From NCBI RefSeq assembly GCF_023650955.1, contig NZ_CP098039.1:1426001-1490000 (forward strand): a stretch of DNA of 64,000 bases, in the 5' to 3' direction. Positions 31,543-38,946 of the stretch are shown here, piece after piece. The DNA is from Thermosynechococcus sp. HN-54 (GTDB lineage Bacteria; Cyanobacteriota; Cyanobacteriia; Thermosynechococcales; Thermosynechococcaceae). The translations under genes were made by a program, and so were the position numbers. Under the pieces are notes generated by a model. That model made no database searches. It saw only the letters and a list, made by a program, of their open reading frames with translations, and was not told the DNA's origin. Every line of letters starts with the position of its first letter. Position 1 is the stretch's first letter.

Positions 31543-33309
31543 ATGAAGACCGCCCGCTCAACACCCTCCTCTCTGCCATCCTTACGGGTCGGTCTCATTT
31601 TTGCCTTCCTGTTGCTCGTGATGGGGGGCGTGGTTGCCCGTCTTATCTATTTGCAAATTGTTCAAGGAGACACCTTAGCGGCACGGGCACAGCAACAACA
31701 ACGGCACTACACGCTGCCAACCTTGGCACGCTACCCAATTACCGATTGCCGAGAGACGGTGGTTGCCCTAGATCGGCCTGTGTTTACGCTCTTTGCCCAT
31801 CCCATTCAGTTCAAAGTGGAGCGTCGGGCGATCGCCCACGATCTGGCTCCCTTACTCCAGCAATCTCCAGAGCAACTGTTGGCCAAATTCAGCACCTATC
31901 CCACAGGGGTACCCATTGCCTACGACATTGATGAGGAAACTGCCGCCAAAATTCGCGCCCTCAACTACGATGGCCTAGAACTCAACCAAGCGTGGCAGCG
32001 CATTTATCCGCAGCAGGAATTGATGGCGGGGATTGTTGGCTATGTGGATCGCGACCACCAAGGTCAAGCGGGGATTGAGTTTAGCCAAAACCAGTTTTTA
32101 CAGGTTCCCCATAGCCGCCAACTCCTCTCAATGAATGCTTTGGGTCAGTGGTTACCTGCCCTTGCCCCTGCGGATCCGCGGGTCTTGAGTCAGGGGTATC
32201 ATGTGCGCCTCACAATTGATAGCCGTCTGCAACATACGGCGCGTCAAGCCCTGCAACAGCAGTTACGCAAATTCAACGCTAGACGGGGCACGGTCATTGT
32301 TTTAGAAGTGAAAACCGGAGCGCTGCGGGCACTGGTCTCAGAGCCTTCCTACGATCCCAATCATTACTACCGTGCTGATCCAGCCCTTTTTCGCAACTGG
32401 GCGGTCTCAGATCTCTATGAGCCGGGATCAACCTTTAAGCCAATCAACACCGCGATCGCCCTTGAACTCAATGCCATTACCCCCGATACGGTGCTGCCCG
32501 ATGAGGGTCGGATTACGGTGGGGGGCTGGCCGATTCAGAACAGTGACTTTAGCCAACGGGGCGGTCGCGGTGCCCTCAATATTGCCCAAATTCTCGCCTA
32601 CTCCAGTAATGTGGCGATGGTGCACATGATGAACCGCATTCCAGCCCGCCACTATTATCGCTATCTGCATCGCTTGGGTCTGACGGAGAAGGTGGGCAGT
32701 GATCTGCCTTTTGAAACCGCCGCCCAATTGAAACCTCCTGAGCAGTTTATTAACTATCCCATTGAACCGGCAACGACAGCCTTTGGCCAAGGCTTTTCCC
32801 TCACGCCGCTGCACCTCGCACAACTCTTGGGGGCGATCGCCAATGGCGGTGAGCTGGTGACTCCCCACGTCATTGATGGCCTCTACGATGAGAATGGCCA
32901 ACTGCAAAGGCGACTTGAGCGACGGCCTCCGCGTCGAGTGTTTTCGCAGCGCACCAGTCAAGCAGTGATCAAGATGCTGGGAGAAGTGGTTCGCTTTGGT
33001 ACGGGGAAACCTGCTCACATTCCCGGCTACCGCTTGGGGGGCAAAACAGGCACAGCGCAAAAGGCGATTGGCGGTACCTACAGCAATCTGCGCATCACCA
33101 GCTTTGTGGCCATTTTTCCCCTTGATCAGCCGCAGTATGTGATCTTGGCGGTGGTGGATGAACCGAAGGGGGATGATGCCTATGGGTCAACAGTGGCGAT
33201 TCCAATTGTGCGGGCGGTAACCGAGTCCCTGATTACGATTGAGGGCATTCCCCCCTCTCACCCAGAGGAATTGCGACGCCCCGCTACGCCAGCTTCAGTG
33301 TCACAATAG
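31543..33309 (+). CDS. ftsI: Septal peptidoglycan transpeptidase FtsI (class B penicillin-binding protein)
   Basis: A 588-residue class B PBP for septum synthesis. One N-terminal membrane helix (about 15-37), a dimerisation/pedestal domain, and the transpeptidase domain with active-site Ser296 in STFKP, the SSN triad at 354-356 and KTGT at 501-504. The short segment after the membrane helix, PITDCRETVVALDRP, carries Cys and Glu where many relatives read a DRNG-type motif. It follows the FtsL-like gene by 10 nt and precedes psbP by 24 nt. Confidence 0.93.
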   Translation: MKTARSTPSSLPSLRVGLIFAFLLLVMGGVVARLIYLQIVQGDTLAARAQQQQRHYTLPTLARYPITDCRETVVALDRPVFTLFAHPIQFKVERRAIAHDLAPLLQQSPEQLLAKFSTYPTGVPIAYDIDEETAAKIRALNYDGLELNQAWQRIYPQQELMAGIVGYVDRDHQGQAGIEFSQNQFLQVPHSRQLLSMNALGQWLPALAPADPRVLSQGYHVRLTIDSRLQHTARQALQQQLRKFNARRGTVIVLEVKTGALRALVSEPSYDPNHYYRADPALFRNWAVSDLYEPGSTFKPINTAIALELNAITPDTVLPDEGRITVGGWPIQNSDFSQRGGRGALNIAQILAYSSNVAMVHMMNRIPARHYYRYLHRLGLTEKVGSDLPFETAAQLKPPEQFINYPIEPATTAFGQGFSLTPLHLAQLLGAIANGGELVTPHVIDGLYDENGQLQRRLERRPPRRVFSQRTSQAVIKMLGEVVRFGTGKPAHIPGYRLGGKTGTAQKAIGGTYSNLRITSFVAIFPLDQPQYVILAVVDEPKGDDAYGSTVAIPIVRAVTESLITIEGIPPSHPEELRRPATPASVSQ

Positions 33310-33333
33310 GGGAGAACAGCGCAAAAGGACGGT

Positions 33334-33885
33334 ATGATTCAACGGTTTTTTGCCACAGCGTTGGCGATTCTTGTGGTGTTGCTGGGGGGGTGTTCGGCCA
33401 CCAGTGGACTGCAAGCCTATGTGGATAGCTATGATGGCTATGAATTTCTTTACCCACGCGGCTGGGTACAGGTACAAGTTGAAGACCCCGTGGATGTGGT
33501 CTTTCACGACATTATTGAGACGACAGAAAACGTCAGTGTGGTCGTGAATACGGTTTCCAGCACGAAGTCTCTTGAGGAATTGGGGTCACCAGAGGAGGTG
33601 GGCGATCGCCTGCTGCGCAATATCATTGCCCCAACTGAAAGCGGGCGCAGTTCTGCCTTGATTTCCGCAACTTCCCAAAAGGCAGATGATAAAACCTACT
33701 ACATTCTGGAGTATGCGGTCACCCTGCCGGGGGATAGAGCAAACGCGCAGCAGCGGCACAATTTGTCGAGTATTGCCGTCAGCCGAGGCAAGGTTTATAC
33801 TCTCAGTGTTTCAGCTCCAGAAGAGCGATGGCCAAAGGTAGAAGACCAGTTTAAGACCATCGTGTCCTCATTTACTGTATATTAG
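33334..33885 (+). CDS. psbP: Photosystem II lipoprotein CyanoP (PsbP-like)
   Basis: A 183-residue lipoprotein with lipobox LLGGC (lipidated Cys20) and a PsbP domain: GYEFLYPRGWVQVQVEDPVDVVFHDIIE, ENVSVVVNTV, and YYILEYAVTLP, RHNLSSIAVSRGKVYTLSVSAPEERW. CyanoP is thought to act early in PSII assembly on the lumenal side. It follows ftsI by 24 nt and may share its transcript; tRNA-Ala follows 10 nt after the stop. Confidence 0.93.
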   Translation: MIQRFFATALAILVVLLGGCSATSGLQAYVDSYDGYEFLYPRGWVQVQVEDPVDVVFHDIIETTENVSVVVNTVSSTKSLEELGSPEEVGDRLLRNIIAPTESGRSSALISATSQKADDKTYYILEYAVTLPGDRANAQQRHNLSSIAVSRGKVYTLSVSAPEERWPKVEDQFKTIVSSFTVY

Positions 33886-33895
33886 AGAAAGAATT

Positions 33896-33968
33896 GGGGA
33901 GTTAGCTCAGTTGGTAGAGCGTCGCGATCGCACCGCGAAGGTCAGGGATTCGAGTTCCCTACTCTCCA
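33896..33968 (+). tRNA. tRNA-Ala (anticodon CGC)
   Basis: A full cloverleaf of 73 nt. Acceptor stem 33896-33902 with 33961-33967, including the G3-U70 pair that identifies alanine tRNAs; D arm 33905-33920; anticodon stem 33922-33926 with 33934-33938 and seven-base loop ATCGCAC with U33 and anticodon CGC at 33929-33931 (codon GCG); five-base variable loop; T arm 33944-33960 with loop TTCGAGT. Discriminator A at 33968; CCA is not encoded. A HIP1 octamer lies inside the anticodon arm. Confidence 0.95.
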
Positions 33969-34014
33969 CTAATTCTGTACTCGGACAGACACTCCTTGCT
34001 AACATGCCAGTTGC

Positions 34015-34080
34015 ATGAAATTTGAATTTGCGGTTAGAACATCTGAGGCAGAAGTGTTGAAAGATAGTCTAAGAGGCTAG
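34015..34080 (+). pseudogene. Short fragment resembling the start of the nuclease-like gene at 35975
   Basis: A 21-codon frame, MKFEFAVRTSEAEVLKDSLRG, whose FAVRTSE segment matches FRVRTSE of the gene at 35975-36352. The DNA shares 17 identical bases (34032-34048 with 36085-36101). It looks like the 5' remnant of a related gene cut off by the insertion-sequence relic that follows. Confidence 0.4.
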
Positions 34081-34112
34081 AAAAAAGGGAAGAAATGTCG
34101 TACTCTTCCCTT
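34081..34112 (-). terminator. Hairpin with T-run on the minus strand
   Basis: A perfect nine-pair inverted repeat, AAGGGAAGA at 34085-34093 and TCTTCCCTT at 34104-34112, with a ten-base loop; on the minus strand it is followed by six Ts. It could be a terminator or part of the end of the IS4 relic. Confidence 0.45.
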
Positions 34113-34690
34113 AAAAGAAGAAAAAATTCAAGCTACCATTGCATCCTTTGCAACTCTTGTCAAGTCGATTCTCAAGCAGCTCAGCCCTTGTGACTACCCC
34201 GTCCTGAACTCTCAATTGTTCTTGAAAATCTGGTTGACCTACGTTCTCGACCAAGGGTTAACCAGCATGAGAGCCTTATTTTATCGCTTGAATCATTCAG
34301 GGATTACGGTGGACATGTCCACTGTTTCCAAAGCCAACAAAACTCGGACAACCAGCTTATTAGAGGGGATTTACACTCAACTCCTGTCTCACGCTCAAAA
34401 GAGACATCGCTCTTCAAGTCTCATGCTGTTTTCTATCGATTCCACCGTCCTTACCCTGACCAGTAAACTCTATTTGGTTCTATAAATATCATCAAGTGAA
34501 GTTAATCACAGGGTTTGATTTAACAGAGAACATCCTAGGTAAAGCAGTGATTTCTTTTGGGGAGAGACATGACCTGAGCTTTCAGGAAGAGATTTTAGAA
34601 ATGATCTCTGAGAATGCTATTACAGTCATGGATAGAGGGTTTGCGAGTTACGATATTTGCAACTCGAACTCAGTCGTCAGTATTCGATAG
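34081..34690 (+). pseudogene. IS4-family transposase relic
   Basis: Two frames join into an IS4-type DDE transposase fragment. The first carries LVKSILKQLS...LNSQLFLKIWLTYVLDQGLTSMR and the first catalytic Asp region IDSTVLTLTSKLY; after one inserted T near 34470-34472 the second carries YHQVKLITGFDLTENILGKAV and the second Asp region ITVMDRGFASYD. The third catalytic region (Y-R-K-E) is missing because the homology stops at 34690. So it is both frameshifted and truncated, and cannot be active. Confidence 0.85.
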
Positions 34691-34849
34691 TGCATTGGAA
34701 CTTTGATTGGCAGCTACAGCTACTCGTCACGTAAGAGGTTAAGTTTTGTTGCAAGATTCAACACCTTCTGCAGTTAGGATTGCTATATAGGGATATCGAT
34801 ATTATGAAAATACCTTGAGTATCCACACCATTCCCCAAGGGAACATTCT

Positions 34850-35255
34850 ATGAAACACCAATGGGTTGCTATTCACTGCTCTACTCATGCCAACACCCAT
34901 TGCCCTCACCCAAGTCAATTTGAAGCGACTTTTACAAACCCTCCCCACCAGTCGTCTGCAATTTTCGCCTCACACCGTTGGGGTGGTCATTGTCGGTTAT
35001 ACCGACCGACTTTATGTCCTTAACGCCCGCAAAGGTCAAACGTTAGCGGTGGAACCCGAGTTGATGGGAGCCAGAGCCTCTGTCTCGGTGCTTGACCGCC
35101 GGGGAGAAGAACTCGTCAGGTTGGACTCGAACGACACCGGCCGCACCTTTTCATACACACTCCCCTACAGCGGCGATTACTACGTCTTGGCCTACGGTGA
35201 TCCTACCTACCACCGCTACCACTTCACCCTGACCGTGTTCACCGAGGGCATGTGA
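34850..35255 (+). pseudogene. Secreted protein with PPC-like beta-sandwich domain, probably frameshifted in the signal peptide
   Basis: A signal-peptide start (MKHQWVA from ATG 34850, with AAGGGA at 34837-34842 as ribosome site) and a hydrophobic continuation (LFTALLMPTPIALTQ) lie in two frames that differ by one base near 34871. The rest, in the second frame, resembles a PPC-type domain: RLYVLNARKGQTLAVEP, ASVSVLDRRGEELV, TLPYSGDYYVLAYG, YHFTLTV. If the shift is real the gene is dead; alternatively translation starts at TTG 34866 and gives 129 residues with a short signal peptide. Confidence 0.55.
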
Positions 35256-35391
35256 TCGTGTTCGACGAGGGCTGAAGTAGTGAGTAGTAGATGATTGCAG
35301 TCCGCCAAGGGAGTGAAAAATTTTTAAGAAGGATAGGCTACAGTCAAAGAGTCATGAATGTCACTAAAGAAAGTGAGCAATAGCTTGGACT

Positions 35392-35892
35392 GACGAGAGC
35401 GGGTTGTCTCCTAATATTAAGCAAGGTGGCAAAATCAGTGAGGCCACTCAAATCTTTCAGGTCAGTCGCGCCACCATTCATTGCTGGCTGAAGCGAGATG
35501 ACTGAGCGCCCACTGTTATCCTCCGTCGTCCTTGGAAACTGGATTGGGCAGCCTTAGCGGCGGATGTTGCGGCCCATCCCGATGACCGTTTAATCGACCG
35601 TGCCCAGCGATTTGGCGTACAAGTTTCCACCATTAGTTACGTCCTCGACCAGATGGGGATCACTCGAAAAAAACAGATGCGTTCTCAAGAACGGTGTGAG
35701 GAAGAGCGACAAGGGTATCAACAGCATCTCCAGACATGGGTAGAGAGTCATGGGGAGGCAACGCTGGTGTATATCGATGAAACCGGGTTTGACGCTCGGG
35801 TGGAGTGGGAGTATGGGTGGTCAGTGCGAGGCCATACGAATGCTAGAATCTCTAATAGCATCAGAATAAATGCTTTAGCGGCGCTCCATTAA
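35392..35892 (+). pseudogene. IS630-family transposase relic
   Basis: An N-terminal helix-turn-helix (GKISEATQIFQVSRATIHCWLKRDD) runs into an in-frame TGA at 35503, after which the same frame continues with LDWAALAADVAAHPDDRLIDRAQRFGV and the DDE region VYIDETGFDARVEWEYGWSVRG. The extreme N-terminus is also degraded, and the second half of the catalytic domain is missing after 35840. It is therefore inactive. No clear terminal inverted repeats were found. Confidence 0.85.
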
Positions 35893-35934
35893 TATCTCAC
35901 AGAGGAATAACGCTTTGGAGGGAGGGTGTAGCTG

Positions 35935-36090
35935 ATGTTCACTGTACGGGTGGTTGATAACTCCCATTATATGGATGAAGGGGAGACGTACATTCACTCT
36001 CAGCATTCGACTTAGGCAGAAGCAGTTGCAGCCGCTCGTCAACTGGTGGAGTGAGCTTCATATTCCTACACCGCTTGGATTTAGGGTTAG
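35935..36090 (+). pseudogene. Small conserved protein gene with two stop codons
   Basis: From ATG 35935 the frame reads MFTVRVVDNSHYMDEGETYIHSQ, then a TAG at 36013, AEAVAAARQLVE, a TGA at 36052 and further residues. The start resembles a short conserved family of unknown function (V-D-N-x-H-Y-M-D-E followed by an AVAAxxxxV helix), as I recall it. Two nonsense codons in an otherwise family-like frame mean the gene is dead. It overlaps the start of the gene at 35975 in another frame. Confidence 0.55.
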
Positions 36091-36352
36091 AACATCTGAG
36101 GAGTATTGGCAACGGCTGCTCATCAAGCACCCTGATATTGAGGAGTTGGAAGATTTTGTGCGGCTAGCTCTTTCTACACCAGACGAGGTTCGTCGCAGTA
36201 GCCGAGATTTAGGAGTATTATTGTTTTATCGGGTACAGCGAGAAAAACGTTGGGTTGTTGCAGTAGCACGACGCGTAAGTGGAGATGTTTTTTTAATCAC
36301 TGCTTATCAAACTGACGCTATTAAAGAAGGGGAGACAGTGTGGCTCAAATAA
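35975..36352 (+). CDS. Small protein with PBECR/RelE-like nuclease fold (tentative)
   Basis: A 125-residue protein. From about residue 42 it has the features I associate with a phage-Barnase/RelE-like nuclease family: TSEEYWQRLLIKHPDIEELEDFVRLALSTPDEVR, LLFYRVQREKRWVVAVARRV and FLITAYQTDAIKEGETVW. The first 40 residues are probably not original since they overlap a broken gene in another frame, so translation may start further in. It ends by overlapping a DUF2283-like start at 36340, the usual partner gene order for such modules. Toxin activity is an inference. Confidence 0.5.
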   Translation: MKGRRTFTLSIRLRQKQLQPLVNWWSELHIPTPLGFRVRTSEEYWQRLLIKHPDIEELEDFVRLALSTPDEVRRSSRDLGVLLFYRVQREKRWVVAVARRVSGDVFLITAYQTDAIKEGETVWLK

Positions 36353-36405
36353 GAGTATTTTATGAGCCAGAAACAGAGTTGTTAAGTGTATTCTGGCAAG
36401 TTCCA
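36340..36405 (+). pseudogene. DUF2283-like protein, truncated after about 22 codons
   Basis: The frame begins AQIRVFYEPETELLSVFWQVPR, which matches the start of short DUF2283 proteins often encoded next to nuclease-like genes such as the one just upstream. After about 36405 similarity stops and unrelated sequence leading to a tnpB relic follows. The start overlaps the upstream gene by 13 nt. Confidence 0.6.
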
Positions 36406-36629
36406 CGATCAGTTCGATGGAGCCAGCCAGCTACAGCCCTTTTCACGGGGATTGAACCTGCTTGGAAAAGTCAAAGCCTCTGTACGAGAGGGCTACAGCC
36501 TCTTTGTGCACGCTATATTCCCGATATGGATACGCTCAAAGAGTTTGTGGGCGGGGGTTTGACTCTGAATAACAAAAGCGCTGAGCAATACTGTGCATCA
36601 CTCATCAATAACCTCGCCTCACGTCATTT

Positions 36630-37028
36630 GATACAATCTACTCCATATTCCTCTTCTCCAAGACAGAACTCGACTTCAACGACAAACAGCGCACCCTTTG
36701 TGCCCAACACGCAGGGGTGGCTCGTCATGCCTACAATTGGGGACTTGCCCTCTGTCAGTCCATCCTAGAACACAACCAACAAGCAGCCCCAGCAGAAAAG
36801 CTCAAGTTTCCCTCCGCTGTTGATTTGCATAAGAAACTCGTTGCTGAAGTCAAATCGGCAAATCCTTGGTACTACGATGTTTCCAAATGTACCCCGCAAC
36901 CAGCACTGCGTAACCTCATCACTGCCTTTAACCGCTTCTTTGCGCAACAAGCACGCTTCCCAAGATTCAAGAAAAAAGGCAGGGACGATAGCTTCTACCT
37001 AGAAGGCAACATTCGTATCAGCTTTTGA
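36630..37028 (+). pseudogene. IS200/IS605 TnpB relic, N-terminal part only
   Basis: A frame with FLFSKTELDFNDKQRTLCAQHAGVARHAYNWGLALCQ, YYDVSKCTPQPALRNLITAFNRFFAQ and PRFKKKGRDDSFYLEGNIR is the N-terminal (OrfB helix-turn-helix) part of a TnpB. It ends at TGA 37026-37028, before the RuvC-like nuclease and zinc-finger parts, so about two thirds are missing. No TnpA is near. The right end is immediately followed by the intact aldo/keto reductase gene on the other strand. Confidence 0.8.
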
Positions 37029-38150
37029 TTAAATGTCCTGCCAAAGGCGCGATCGCGCGATGCCCTGCAACTGCTCATGGGTTTCCCGCAATAGCCGAGG
37101 AATCTCTAAGCCACCGGGACAGCGGGGCAAACAATCGCCACATTCAGTACAGCGGTTGGCGGGTTGACCAGGAAACCAATGTCCGGCACGGCCAAACATC
37201 CCATAGCGATACTTGCCAAATTCTGTCATGTCGTAGGCGACGGCCAAGTTGTGAAGCCGCAACACTTCGGGGATGTGAATCTCTTCGGGGCAGGGCAAAC
37301 AGGCATAACATTGTTGACATAAATCGGTGCCTAGGGTTTCCTGCATCACTGCTTGCAGGCGATCGCCCACTGCTTGCTCTTCAGCACTAAGGGGTGCCAC
37401 TTGATCGGCCACGGCCAAGGGAAAGGCCAACTCAGCAACGGTGGCAGGTCCAATACTCAAGGTGGTGATAGCAGGCTGACTCAGCAACCAGCGATAGCTC
37501 CAATGGAGAGGGTGAAAAGGCGCACAGAGGTCTTGGAGCCGTTGGGAAGGCTGGTAGAGTTGTCCCCCCTTATCGGCCGGGGAGATGATGAAAATGCCCA
37601 TATCCCGCTCAGCGGCAGCGGCGATCGCTGGGGCATTGCGTTGCTGAAAGTAGGTGTAATGCAGATTGACAAAGTCAAATTGATTGCTGGAGATCGCCCG
37701 CAAAATCACAGACAACGCTCCATGACTGGAAAAGCCCAAAGCACCAATTACCCCCTTTGCTTGCAACTGCCGCAGCATTGCCATCCCCTCAGTGCTCAGC
37801 CATGCGAGATGCTCAGGGGTGTTTAGGCCATGGAGGGCAACACCGTCTAACCGTGAGACTTGGAGACGCTCAAGGGATTGAGCAATTTGTTGCTGGACGT
37901 GATCCGCATCCCCTTGGGGCAAGAGTTTGGTGGTGATAAAAACGGCGGGCTGCCCCAATGCGTTGAGGGCACGACCAATGTAGGCTTCACTGGCACCGTA
38001 GGCGGCGGCGGTTTCAATGTGGTTAATGCCGTGGGCGATCGCCCCCTCAATGACCGTCTGCATGACCTCTGGACTGCCCAAGGCACGCATCGTTCCAAGG
38101 GAAAAAACCGAGAGGTTTAGCCCCGTGCGACCAAAGCGGCGGTAGCGCAT
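37029..38150 (-). CDS. Aldo/keto reductase with C-terminal 4Fe-4S ferredoxin-like domain
   Basis: A 373-residue protein. Residues 1-270 form an aldo/keto reductase barrel (RYRRFGRTGLNLSVFSLGT, NHIETAAAYGASE with the catalytic Tyr region, LLSQPAITTLSIG). The C-terminal part has two cysteine clusters, CQQCYACLPCP and CTECGDCLPRCP, suited to iron-sulphur centres. Fusions of this type occur widely; the substrate is not known. It ends at the edge of the decayed island, and its stop adjoins the tnpB relic. The bifunctional nuclease gene lies 1 nt upstream. Confidence 0.85.
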   Translation of the reverse strand: MRYRRFGRTGLNLSVFSLGTMRALGSPEVMQTVIEGAIAHGINHIETAAAYGASEAYIGRALNALGQPAVFITTKLLPQGDADHVQQQIAQSLERLQVSRLDGVALHGLNTPEHLAWLSTEGMAMLRQLQAKGVIGALGFSSHGALSVILRAISSNQFDFVNLHYTYFQQRNAPAIAAAAERDMGIFIISPADKGGQLYQPSQRLQDLCAPFHPLHWSYRWLLSQPAITTLSIGPATVAELAFPLAVADQVAPLSAEEQAVGDRLQAVMQETLGTDLCQQCYACLPCPEEIHIPEVLRLHNLAVAYDMTEFGKYRYGMFGRAGHWFPGQPANRCTECGDCLPRCPGGLEIPRLLRETHEQLQGIARSRLWQDI

Positions 38151-38151
38151 C

Positions 38152-38667
38152 CTAGCCTGCGGAGGAATCCTCTTCCATTCCCCGTCCCTGCTGAATAAAA
38201 TCTTCGGGGCGAATCGAATCTAAAAAGCGGCGAAAGGCTTGGCGTTCTTCCTCGTCAGCATCGCGATCAACGGGAATCGAGGCATCGGCAACAACCGCTT
38301 CCATCACCCAAATCGGGCAATCACAGCGCAGAGCAAGGGCAATGGCATCGCTAGGACGAGCATCAATGTCTTTACGAGTTTCTCCTTGGCGCAGTGTCAG
38401 CACCGCATAGTAGGTGTTGTCTTCGAGGGAGTGGATCACCACCCGTTCTAGGGTCATATTCCATTCGGTGAGAATGTTTACCATCAGATCATGGGTCATC
38501 GGTCGCGGTGCCCGTTGATTTTCCAAGGCCATTAAAATTGCCCGCGCCTCATTATCACCAATCCAGATGGGCAGTGCTCGCCGTCCAGCACCGTCTTTGA
38601 GCAACACAATCGGGGTGCGACGGTTAGTGGCATCGAGGGCAATCCCAGCAACAGTCATTTCAATCAT
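38152..38667 (-). CDS. Bifunctional nuclease family (BFN, DUF151) protein
   Basis: A 171-residue protein with a BFN domain: MIEMTVAGIALDATNRRTPIVLLKD, LPIWIGDNEARAI, RPSDAIALALRCDCPIWV. The C-terminal acidic tail resembles that of plant BFN proteins, which are reported to cut DNA and RNA; bacterial activity is less certain. ATG 38667 is preferred to the in-frame GTG two codons upstream. One nucleotide separates its stop from the aldo/keto reductase start, so they form an operon. Confidence 0.82.
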   Translation of the reverse strand: MIEMTVAGIALDATNRRTPIVLLKDGAGRRALPIWIGDNEARAILMALENQRAPRPMTHDLMVNILTEWNMTLERVVIHSLEDNTYYAVLTLRQGETRKDIDARPSDAIALALRCDCPIWVMEAVVADASIPVDRDADEEERQAFRRFLDSIRPEDFIQQGRGMEEDSSAG

Positions 38668-38702
38668 GGCCACCTCAGCGAGCGCAATGGCGGTGCATTC
38701 CC

Positions 38703-38732
38703 TTCTATTATTAACATTTCTATTATTAACAT
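38703..38732. repeat. 15-bp tandem direct repeat
   Basis: TTCTATTATTAACAT occurs twice in immediate succession (38703-38717 and 38718-38732), 36 nt upstream of the BFN gene start on its promoter side. It might bind a regulator of that gene or be a replication slip. Confidence 0.85.
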
Positions 38733-38781
38733 AAAGTCCTTCTCACAAAGATGACACACCCACACCACTGTAAAACTCCCT

Positions 38782-38940
38782 ATGGGAGAAGTGACGTACG
38801 GGCAACGCGAAGGTATTCCTTGGGACTCCATACGTTTAGAAAAAGACTGGCAGAGAACTATTCATGGGCAGTGGCAACTAGACACTTTTTTGACGCTCGC
38901 TTCTCGGTACACTAAAGTTATTATTCTTCTTGGCATTTAG
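38782..38940 (+). CDS. Candidate small ORF upstream of wecB
   Basis: A 52-codon frame from ATG to TAG (MGEVTYGQREGIPW start, hydrophobic VIILLGI end), with protein-like composition but no recognised family and no good ribosome binding site. It ends 6 nt before wecB and overlaps the likely wecB promoter, so it may be chance. Confidence 0.2.
   Translation: MGEVTYGQREGIPWDSIRLEKDWQRTIHGQWQLDTFLTLASRYTKVIILLGI
38890..38918 (+). promoter_or_regulatory. Likely sigma-70 promoter of wecB
   Basis: TTGACG at 38890-38895 and TAAAGT at 38913-38918 with a 17-nt spacer, placing the transcription start about 20 nt before the wecB ATG at 38947. Confidence 0.5.
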
Positions 38941-38946
38941 ACGGCT

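Noticed and set aside
36420-36620. CRISPR-like or IS end structure before the tnpB relic
   Set aside because: Only two imperfect GCTACAGCC copies; no regular repeat-spacer pattern and no clear transposon end.
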